Assembly: GCA_900322165.1 (NCBI GenBank)
Contig: ONYR01000013.1
Location: 1 to 7,286 of the forward strand
Direction: 5' to 3'
Length of the DNA stretch: 7,286 nt
Origin: an uncultured Eubacteriales bacterium
GTDB taxonomy: Bacteria > Bacillota > Clostridia > Lachnospirales > Bianqueaceae
The notes under the pieces were generated by a model. That model searched no databases. It worked only from the letters and a program-made list of their open reading frames with translations, and had not been told where the DNA came from. The translations under genes and the position numbers were made by a program. Position 1 is the first letter of the stretch, and every line of letters starts with the position of its first letter. This document shows, piece by piece, positions 1 to 5,306 of the stretch.

Positions 1-1251
1 ATGCGCCTCATCCACGACGACAAGCGACAGTCTCAGATTCAGCTCCCCGGCTGCCTTCAGCTTCGGGATCGCTTCAAAGTTCGTGACGGCGATGCCGCCA
101 TGGTTAAACCATCCGATCAGCTCATCGGCAAAATCCACGCCGTGCAGCAGATAGGCAGGCAGGGTCGAGAATTTCCGGATCTCGCGCACCCAGTTGATGA
201 GCACGCTCGCCGGACAGATCACCAGAAAATGCTGCGCACCCTTCGCCCACAGATGCGCCATCGCCGCGATGGCCTGGATCGTTTTGCCAAGGCCCATCTC
301 GTCTCCGACAAGCGCGTGCTCCTGCGTCAGGATATATTTCACGCCGAAATCCTGATAGCCGCGCAGGGTTGCATCGAGGCAGCTGGTATCAAGCTCAAAC
401 TTCTCCACCTCGTCCGCGAGATCGACCGGAAGCATCTCCTTGAGGGCTTTCTTGCGCGGAATGACCGCCGCAGCCCCCAGCCTCTGCGCCTGTGCACTGT
501 AGGTATCAAGGAATTTCTCAAGCTTCGCATAGTACTCGGCCGGCCGCTTTTCAAACTCAGTCCATGCCTCCCCGGCCTCTGCCAGCATCACACGGCACTG
601 CTCGGTATAGAGCTTGTCCGCGGCGCCCGGAAGCTCCGAGTTCACCGCATTGAGGATATCCTGGGCCGCCTCCGAAACACGCTTTTTCTTCTGCAGCGGA
701 GCAAACAGCCACTGCGTAAAGGAAGTGATCTCCTTCGAAGCCGGCAGGCTTTCGCGGAAACACCGCCCGTATTTTGTCTGCAGTCTCTCCGTCTCCGCAA
801 ATACGCTCTCCAGCGCCGCATATCGGTACAGATCAAGGATCAGCGCGCTCTGCTGCACCGTCTTTCGATCGGCCGTGATTCTCACGGAGGCCTTTCTCTC
901 CGCACTCGTCCGCACCTCTCCCAGCGCATCAAAGAGGTTCTGCAGCAGCTTGCCGTCCATTCCCTCCACCTGAGCGAGCTGGGAATAGCTGGCCGTCTTG
1001 ATCTGATACACGTTCTCATACCCGGCCGCTTTCAGCTCGCGCACCGGAACTCCGTGAGACGCAAAACTCATCTTCTCGATCGGTGTATCCTCGAGGATCT
1101 CGTCGACCCGCGTCTGGAACACTTCGTAGGCGGATTGATACAATGCCTTGGCGATCTCATTCTTCGAGTTTCCGATCGCCCCGAGCATCTCTTTACTGCG
1201 TTCAATGACGCTCGCCTGCTGCCTCACCGCAGCGAAATCCGGTCTTGCCAT
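1..1251 (-). CDS. SNF2-family DEAD/DEAH helicase, N-terminal part (runs off left edge)
   Basis: This is a partial gene: 417 codons are visible, from ATG at 1251 to the window edge. Seen in the translation: a helix-hairpin-helix-like stretch at about residues 66-110 (VRELKAAGYENVYQIK, then QVEGMDGKLLQNLF); a mostly helical, charged region to about 280; then SNF2 ATPase motifs. These are LRGYQDFG at 296-303 (Q-motif-like), DEMGLGKTIQA at 317-327 (Walker A), LVICPASVLINW at 343-354 (Ia), VTNFEA at 389-394 (Ib) and VVVDEAH at 411-417 (Walker B), where the window ends. The family uses ATP to translocate on duplex DNA and remodel protein-DNA complexes; the helicase C lobe should lie beyond the edge. 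The start is firm: an in-frame TAA lies two codons upstream, and GAGGT at 1257-1261 is 5 nt before the ATG. A 26-codon ORF ends 23 nt upstream, so the two are probably co-transcribed. The cellular role is unknown; repair or transcription recycling are only guesses. Confidence 0.93.
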   Translation of the reverse strand, partial: MARPDFAAVRQQASVIERSKEMLGAIGNSKNEIAKALYQSAYEVFQTRVDEILEDTPIEKMSFASHGVPVRELKAAGYENVYQIKTASYSQLAQVEGMDGKLLQNLFDALGEVRTSAERKASVRITADRKTVQQSALILDLYRYAALESVFAETERLQTKYGRCFRESLPASKEITSFTQWLFAPLQKKKRVSEAAQDILNAVNSELPGAADKLYTEQCRVMLAEAGEAWTEFEKRPAEYYAKLEKFLDTYSAQAQRLGAAAVIPRKKALKEMLPVDLADEVEKFELDTSCLDATLRGYQDFGVKYILTQEHALVGDEMGLGKTIQAIAAMAHLWAKGAQHFLVICPASVLINWVREIRKFSTLPAYLLHGVDFADELIGWFNHGGIAVTNFEAIPKLKAAGELNLRLSLVVVDEAH

Positions 1252-1274
1252 GCCTTACCTCACCACTTTATTCT

Positions 1275-1355
1275 TCACCGTCCAAAGAAAACCCGCAGCG
1301 GATCCTCCGCGATGCGCTCCTCTTTTGGTGTAAATTTCCTCAAACAGTTTATCAT
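1275..1355 (-). CDS. small ORF (26 aa) ahead of the SNF2 gene
   Basis: I do not recognise this product. A 27-codon frame runs from ATG at 1355 to TGA at 1277-1275. The peptide begins MINCLRKF and ends LRVFFGR; it is basic, has one Cys, and has no signal peptide or membrane helix. Its support is a very good ribosome site (GGGAGGG, 6 nt before the ATG) and its place 23 nt ahead of the helicase start in the same direction. It could be a translated leader peptide that couples to the helicase, or a genuine small protein. The same frame stays open upstream to a GTG at 1499, but that extension has no good ribosome site and would start before the likely promoter, so the short form is preferred. Chance occurrence of a short frame cannot be excluded. 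Confidence 0.45.
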   Translation of the reverse strand: MINCLRKFTPKEERIAEDPLRVFFGR

Positions 1356-1361
1356 ATCCCA

Positions 1362-1368
1362 CCCTCCC
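1362..1368 (-). promoter_or_regulatory. ribosome binding site of the small ORF
   Basis: On the minus strand the sequence GAGGGAGGGTGGGAT directly precedes the ATG at 1355. GGGAGGG sits 6 nt upstream of the start, which favours the 26-aa start over the longer GTG frame. Confidence 0.55.
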
Positions 1369-1395
1369 TCGCAACGAAGGAGAACCATACTATTA

Positions 1396-1416
1396 ATTAT
1401 ATGAATTTCATATAAT
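1396..1416. repeat. perfect palindrome, likely operator
   Basis: The left arm ATTATATGAA (1396-1405) and right arm TTCATATAAT (1407-1416) are exact reverse complements around a single central T. The whole is AT-rich and carries a TATAAT on each strand. In position it overlaps the -10 of the helicase-side promoter, which is the usual place for a dimeric repressor site. A shorter palindrome, TTCATGAA, lies nearby at 1422-1429 and shares the TTCAT/ATGAA core. I cannot assign a regulator family. Confidence 0.55.
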
Positions 1417-1424
1417 AAAACTTC
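1396..1424 (-). promoter_or_regulatory. candidate promoter for small ORF and SNF2 gene
   Basis: A perfect TATAAT reads on the minus strand at 1401-1396. Initiation about 7 nt further would give a leader of roughly 35 nt before the small ORF. No good -35 is seen: the best hexamers at 16-18 nt spacing (AAGTTT, GAAGTT, TGAAGT) match TTGACA poorly, so activity may need an activator or may be weak. The -10 lies within one arm of the palindrome. Confidence 0.4.
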
Positions 1425-1436
1425 ATGAATTATGTA

Positions 1437-1464
1437 TTGTACTTTTTTCCTTAACTGTGATACT
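1437..1464 (+). promoter_or_regulatory. possible plus-strand promoter
   Basis: TTGTAC (1437-1442), a 16-nt spacer, and GATACT (1459-1464) preceded by TGT, which fits a TGn extended -10. Each hexamer has four of six consensus bases. No plus-strand gene follows, so its only plausible product is a small non-coding RNA. Confidence 0.25.
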
Positions 1465-1470
1465 GTAGTA

Positions 1471-1612
1471 GAGTAAGAATGATTTGATAAGCCATTCACC
1501 GTTTTTCGGTGCCGGGAGGCGGTCCCGCGGGCTTTCCTATAGATCGAATGCTGTCACGAAAAGAAAAGGCTGCAGAAAGAAGATTTTCTCTTTCCGCAGC
1601 CTCTTTTCTTTG
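1471..1612 (+). ncRNA. candidate small RNA (hypothetical)
   Basis: This is an inference from position only. A weak plus-strand promoter ends at 1464. It is followed by a 5-bp hairpin with a U5 loop (1497-1511), a GC-rich 5-bp hairpin (1513-1527), and a long hairpin (1568-1601) with a pyrimidine-rich tail CTCTTTTCTTT. A second plus-facing terminator follows at 1636-1670, in which case the transcript would be near 200 nt. It resembles none of the common structured RNAs I know (SRP, 6S, tmRNA, RNase P, T-box). The hairpins could equally be part of the exporter mRNA 3' region. Confidence 0.2.
1556..1601 (-). terminator. intrinsic terminator after the exporter gene (bidirectional)
   Basis: GGCTGCAGAAAGA (1568-1580) pairs with TCTTTCCGCAGCC (1589-1601), giving 13 positions with one A-C mismatch and an 8-nt loop. 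On the minus strand it is followed by TTTTCTTTTC, a good U-tract for ending the exporter transcript about 75 nt past its stop. On the plus strand the tail is TCTTTTCTTTG, so it may work both ways. Confidence 0.75.
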
Positions 1613-1635
1613 TTCATCATTGCTTTTTTAAATCA

Positions 1636-1670
1636 CGAGGCAAAACCGGTCCCGGCTTTGCCTCGTTTTT
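1636..1670 (+). terminator. GC-rich hairpin with plus-strand U-tract next to exporter stop
   Basis: CGAGGCAAAACCGG (1636-1649) pairs with CCGGCTTTGCCTCG (1652-1665) with one A-C mismatch and a very tight 2-nt turn, so the apex probably opens. TTTTT follows at 1666-1670 on the plus strand. It starts 9 nt after the exporter stop codon. On the minus strand the downstream sequence is TGATTTAAAAAAG, a poor U-tract, so it is a terminator mainly for plus-strand transcripts and may act as a 3'-end stabiliser for the exporter mRNA. Confidence 0.6.
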
Positions 1671-1674
1671 GTCT

Positions 1675-4600
1675 TTATTCGGTTCTCAGTGCCGCTACCG
1701 GATCGCTCTTGGCCGCCTTGCTCGACGGGATCAATCCGCCGATCAGCGTTAGAATGACGCTCAGCACAACAAGCACCACTCCGGCCGCCGCCGGCATGAT
1801 CGCACTGATCGAGTCCATGTTCGTCAGGTGATGGATCAGAATGTTGCCCGGGATGAGGATCAGCTCCGTCATGCCGACACCGATCGCACCCGCGAGAAGA
1901 CCGATAATGAAGGTCTCGGCGTTGAAGACCTCGGAGATATTGCGCTTCGAGGCACCGATCGCGCGCAGGATACCGATCTCCTTGCGGCGCTCGAGCACGC
2001 TGATGTAGGTAATAACGCCGATCATGATCGACGAAACCACGAGCGAGATCGCGACGAACGCGACAAGAACGTAGCTGATCGCGTTGATGATATCCGTAAC
2101 CGACGACATCATCGTTCCGACGATATCGCTGTAGGAGATCACTTTATCCTCCTCGCCGTTTTCTCTCATCCGCTCATTATAGGCATTCAGAATGTCCTTG
2201 ATCGCAGCCTTGGATTCGAAGTCCTTCGGGTAGATCGTGATCGAGGTCGGCTTTCCCAGGTCCGTGTAACCCATCTTCGTGAGGTTTCCGTCGTAAGTTG
2301 TCACGCTCTGCGACATCATCGCGGTCATGAGCTCCTGAACTTCATCCTCGGTCATCGTGACCTTGAAGGCCTTCGCAAACGCGTCTCCGTCGATCTTAAG
2401 CGCATTCTCAAGCGAGCCGGCCATCTCCGACATCGCATCGGTGATCGCATAGGAGATCTGCGAGGCAAGCTGCTCCATGAGACTGCTCATCGCACTTGTC
2501 AGGGCGGAGGAAAGCTGCGTGGAATACTCGCCCATCATTTCCTTTGCCGCCTCCTCAAGCGCTTTGGTATCGATCGCAGAGGTCGCGGTTTCCATGATCC
2601 TCTCCTGTACGCTCTCGCTCTGGAGCCAGGCCGTGAAGTCCTCAACCACCGCATTGACGTCCGGCAGTCCCTGCGCCGCGGCGTAGGCACTGTAGCCATC
2701 CATGAGCTCCGTCTGCATCTTTTCAACGGCCGCATCATCGACATCGATGGCCGCGATCCCCTGAGCTGCCGCAATCGTCGCGTCGGTGAGAGACTGCTGG
2801 CCTTCGGGCGTTGCCAAAAAGTCCTGCAGCCCGGAGAAATCGGTGATCCCGTTCGCTTCCGCATAGGCGGCGTAGCCGGAAACCACCTTCAGCACCGCAT
2901 CGGTCATCGCGCTCTCCAGCGCCGCCTGAATCCCTTCCTGCGAGAGGATGGCTTCCATGTTCGTGCGGATGATCTCGCGCGCCTCCTCGGTAGCCATGTA
3001 CTCGGAGAACGAAGCTCCAAGCCGGCTCAGATCCAGCGACGGATCATCCTTGTGCGCTTCGCGGTAATCCGCCGTCAGATCGGCAAAAAGCGAGGCCATC
3101 TCTGTCGGCTCGACGTGGATCTCCACCTTGGAGAGAAGCTCTCCCATGTCAAATTCCGGCATCGAGAGATTGCTCAGATCCATCGAGCTGTAATCGAGTC
3201 CCGAGACATCGATGCCTGAAAAGTCCATCTCCAGCGAGGAGGTGTCAAACTGGATCGCGTTGGCAAGTGCGTCCTCATCGACCGAGAACAGGTCTTTCAT
3301 ATCAAAGCTGCCGTCGGTCTCTTCTCCGAAGGGCGTGCCGGAAATGATGTCCACGTCCGGATTCTCCATCTGTGCCTGAACGATCGCGGAAGCCTCCGCG
3401 TACGCTACGAGATCCGGGATCAGCTCCGGCATGAAGTACACACCGCTCGAAAGCATCGCAACGGTCGCGTCCTCCTTCGGCTGCACAATGCCGACAACGA
3501 CAAGATCCTCGCCCGCCTTGACAAGGTCCATCATGAACCGCTTGTCTTCGATCTTATTCGTCCAGACCTTGTAGGTGCTGTCGTATTGATAGTAATCACA
3601 GCTGTGAACCAGTTTAAACGACAGCCCGATAAAATCCTCGTATTCATATTCACCGACACTCGTGTCGGCATCATAGCTCTCGCCGGCCGCATAGGCCCTG
3701 ACGATCGCATTCAGCTCTTCCTGATCCTTCAAGCCAAGCGCGTAGAGCGTCAGATCCGCGATGCGCCCGGAGTCCGTCAGGACCACGACCATCTCATGAT
3801 CATTTTCCGGCCAGCGCCCGGCCTTCACGTCATACTGCGACTGATACAGATTCTCCGCTTCCGGCAGCACCATAAAGCTGTTGGAACTGAAGGACGAGGC
3901 ATACAACGTACTCATCGAGAATCCGATATCCGCAAACGTGGAATCCGGATTGACGCGGTAATACTTATTTCCTTCGAGCCGGTAGATCTCCGGCGCCAGA
4001 TTATAGCTGTATTCGATCGTGCGGGTATAGGGTTCGATCCCGCTTTCCCCGCTCTCAAAATATTTCTGAAGACTTGTCAGGTCGTTGGAGGTAAACTTCG
4101 TGAGCATGTTCGAGAGCGTTTTCATCTCGACGACCTCCGCCTCCGACCGCCAGGTCTCGGCCTGCACGCCCATAAACGCGGCAATGTCGAACGATGCGTT
4201 GGAGATCTCTAGCGGATATTCGCTTAGGGTCTCCTCCTCCACGCTCTTGATATATTGATCGACACCGTTTGACAGCGACAGGATCAGTGCGATGCCCGTG
4301 ATGCCGATCGATCCCGCAAACGCGACAAGGATCGTTCTTGTCAGCTTGGTTTTCAGGTTGTTGAAGCTCAGCCCGAGCGCAGTCAAAAAGGACATCGAGG
4401 CCTTTCCGAAGTTCTTGTGAACCGGCTCTTCCTCGTTCTCGACAATGTACGGATCGCTGTCGGAGACGATCTTTCCGTCCTTCAGCTTCACGATGCGCGT
4501 GGCGTACTGTTCCGCGAGCTCCGGGTTGTGCGTTACCATGACGACAAGGCGGTCCGCTGCGACCTCCTTCAACAGGTCCATGACCTGAACGCTGGTGTCA

Positions 4601-5121
4601 GAGTCCAGTGCGCCGGTCGGCTCATCCGCGAGCAGAATATCCGGGTCGTTGACAAGGGCGCGCGCGATCGCAACACGCTGCATCTGACCGCCGGACATCT
4701 GGCTCGGCTTCTTGTGAAGCTGCTCGCCGAGGCCCACCTTTTCCAGCGCTTCCTTGGCTCTCCGCTTGCGCTCCGCGCGGGAGATGCCGCCGATCGTCAG
4801 TGCAAGCTCAACGTTCGCAAGCACGGTCTGGTGCGGAATCAGGTTGTAGCTCTGGAACACGAAGCCGATCGTATGGTTGCGGTAGCTGTCCCAGTCGCGA
4901 TCCTTGTATTTCTTCGTGGAAACGCCGTTGATGACAAGGTCTCCGCTGTCATACCGATCCAAGCCGCCGATGATGTTCAGGAGGGTCGTCTTTCCCGAGC
5001 CGGACGGTCCGAGGATCGCGACAAACTCATTCTCGCGAAGATTCAGCGATACATGGTCAAGGGCTTGCTGCACCAGTGACCCTGTTTTGTACTGTTTACA
5101 GATTTCTTTTACTTGGAGCAT
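1675..5121 (-). CDS. ABC exporter, fused ATPase and FtsX-type permease (MacB-like) with giant ectodomain
   Basis: 1148 aa. Residues 1-230 form the ATPase: Walker A GPSGSGKTT 38-46, Q-loop Q90, signature MSGGQ 142-146, Walker B ILLADEPTG 162-170, H-loop H198, all intact. A membrane helix follows (about 264-284), then an extracellular region (about 290-1005), then an FtsX-type segment with helices at about 1011-1038, 1070-1092 and 1110-1132 and the cytoplasmic loop ERRKEIGILRAIGAS 1044-1058. Four helices with the ATPase first is the MacB-type plan, which moves substrates by pushing on an outer domain rather than by a transmembrane tunnel. The outer region includes a family-typical block (FMVLP, AGRWPENDHEMVVVL, LYALGL; 416-464) and repeats. 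It is several times larger than I recall for the MacB ectodomain. The substrate is unknown (peptide, lipid or antimicrobial are possible). No partner permease, accessory protein or two-component system is adjacent. No upstream in-frame start exists before a stop, and the ribosome site is weak. Confidence 0.93.
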   Translation of the reverse strand: MLQVKEICKQYKTGSLVQQALDHVSLNLRENEFVAILGPSGSGKTTLLNIIGGLDRYDSGDLVINGVSTKKYKDRDWDSYRNHTIGFVFQSYNLIPHQTVLANVELALTIGGISRAERKRRAKEALEKVGLGEQLHKKPSQMSGGQMQRVAIARALVNDPDILLADEPTGALDSDTSVQVMDLLKEVAADRLVVMVTHNPELAEQYATRIVKLKDGKIVSDSDPYIVENEEEPVHKNFGKASMSFLTALGLSFNNLKTKLTRTILVAFAGSIGITGIALILSLSNGVDQYIKSVEEETLSEYPLEISNASFDIAAFMGVQAETWRSEAEVVEMKTLSNMLTKFTSNDLTSLQKYFESGESGIEPYTRTIEYSYNLAPEIYRLEGNKYYRVNPDSTFADIGFSMSTLYASSFSSNSFMVLPEAENLYQSQYDVKAGRWPENDHEMVVVLTDSGRIADLTLYALGLKDQEELNAIVRAYAAGESYDADTSVGEYEYEDFIGLSFKLVHSCDYYQYDSTYKVWTNKIEDKRFMMDLVKAGEDLVVVGIVQPKEDATVAMLSSGVYFMPELIPDLVAYAEASAIVQAQMENPDVDIISGTPFGEETDGSFDMKDLFSVDEDALANAIQFDTSSLEMDFSGIDVSGLDYSSMDLSNLSMPEFDMGELLSKVEIHVEPTEMASLFADLTADYREAHKDDPSLDLSRLGASFSEYMATEEAREIIRTNMEAILSQEGIQAALESAMTDAVLKVVSGYAAYAEANGITDFSGLQDFLATPEGQQSLTDATIAAAQGIAAIDVDDAAVEKMQTELMDGYSAYAAAQGLPDVNAVVEDFTAWLQSESVQERIMETATSAIDTKALEEAAKEMMGEYSTQLSSALTSAMSSLMEQLASQISYAITDAMSEMAGSLENALKIDGDAFAKAFKVTMTEDEVQELMTAMMSQSVTTYDGNLTKMGYTDLGKPTSITIYPKDFESKAAIKDILNAYNERMRENGEEDKVISYSDIVGTMMSSVTDIINAISYVLVAFVAISLVVSSIMIGVITYISVLERRKEIGILRAIGASKRNISEVFNAETFIIGLLAGAIGVGMTELILIPGNILIHHLTNMDSISAIMPAAAGVVLVVLSVILTLIGGLIPSSKAAKSDPVAALRTE
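2542..3090 (-). repeat. three degenerate ~60-aa repeats in the exporter ectodomain
   Basis: Three helical units occur in residues 678-860, each led by a Tyr-containing helix and followed by a short loop and a second helix. They are DYREAHKDDPSLDLSRL (685 on), GYAAYAEANGITDFSGLQ (749 on) and GYSAYAAAQGLPDVNAVV (809 on), followed by FSEYMATEEAREII, DFLATPEGQQSL and FTAWLQSESVQERI. The spacing is about 64 and 60 residues. A fourth, weaker unit may begin at GEYSTQL (864). The repeats are visible in protein, not as long identical DNA. Confidence 0.6.
3136..3225 (-). repeat. pentapeptide-like repeat inside the exporter
   Basis: Residues 633-662 read in units of five: DFSGI, DVSGL, DYSSM, DLSNL, SMPEF, DMGEL. 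Position 1 is Asp in five of six units, position 3 is mostly Ser, and position 5 is always a large hydrophobic residue. This is reminiscent of pentapeptide-repeat beta-helices, but six units is short and the centre is not the usual Leu/Phe, so the fold is unproven. Confidence 0.5.
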
Positions 5122-5207
5122 TTGTTGTCTTTCTAATCCCGTGAGGTATCTGTGCTGTATTTCTCTTTAAAACAGCGTACTTTCCCTAATTACAGTGAAT
5201 CTTGAAT

Positions 5208-5216
5208 ATTATATCA
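5208..5216 (-). promoter_or_regulatory. extended -10 promoter of the exporter gene
   Basis: The minus strand reads TGATATAAT at 5216-5208, which is an exact TGn plus TATAAT. The -35 region is poor, as is common for extended -10 promoters. Initiation near 5201 would give a leader of about 80 nt before the ATG at 5121. That leader lacks a clear Shine-Dalgarno; the nearest purine run is GATTAGAAAGA. Confidence 0.6.
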
Positions 5217-5261
5217 TGAGAACAGGGATTAATCTTTATATTATTTATGAATCTTTTTATA

Positions 5262-5291
5262 AGACAGCTGGGGTTGTCTAACAGGTTTTTT
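5262..5291 (+). terminator. weak stem-loop between kinase and exporter genes
   Basis: AGACAGC (5262-5268) pairs with GTTGTCT (5273-5279) over 7 bp with one G-U and a 4-nt loop; T6 follows six bases later on the plus strand. For the minus-strand kinase gene there is no U-tract after it (TATAAAAAG), so kinase transcripts may read into the exporter gene. Confidence 0.25.
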
Positions 5292-5306
5292 CAGTCTGCG
5301 TCCTTC

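Larger units (their letters stand above)
1356..1674. other. non-coding region between exporter and helicase genes (319 nt)
   Basis: No convincing gene is present. The left half (about 1380-1480) is very AT-rich and holds a perfect palindrome and -10-like elements on both strands. The right half (about 1497-1670) is dense in hairpins: 1497-1511 (CACCG, T5 loop, CGGTG), 1513-1527 (CGGGA/TCCCG), then two long terminator-like hairpins at 1568-1601 and 1636-1665. Short open frames across it lack ribosome sites. Confidence 0.8.

Noticed and set aside
1..1404. Long plus-strand open frame opposite the helicase
   Set aside because: It is the antisense shadow of the SNF2 gene. The minus strand gives clear helicase motifs, while the plus product shows no domain, is rich in His, Leu and Arg, and has no ribosome site.
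1459..1475. BlaI/CopY-like operator (CTGTGATACTGTAG)
   Set aside because: The two halves form an imperfect direct repeat rather than a good dyad, and no matching regulator is in view.
1828..3219. Plus-strand frame of 463 codons opposite the exporter
   Set aside because: Its composition (Arg, His, Asp, Leu repeats) is typical of an antisense frame of a GC-rich gene; the exporter on the minus strand is unambiguous.
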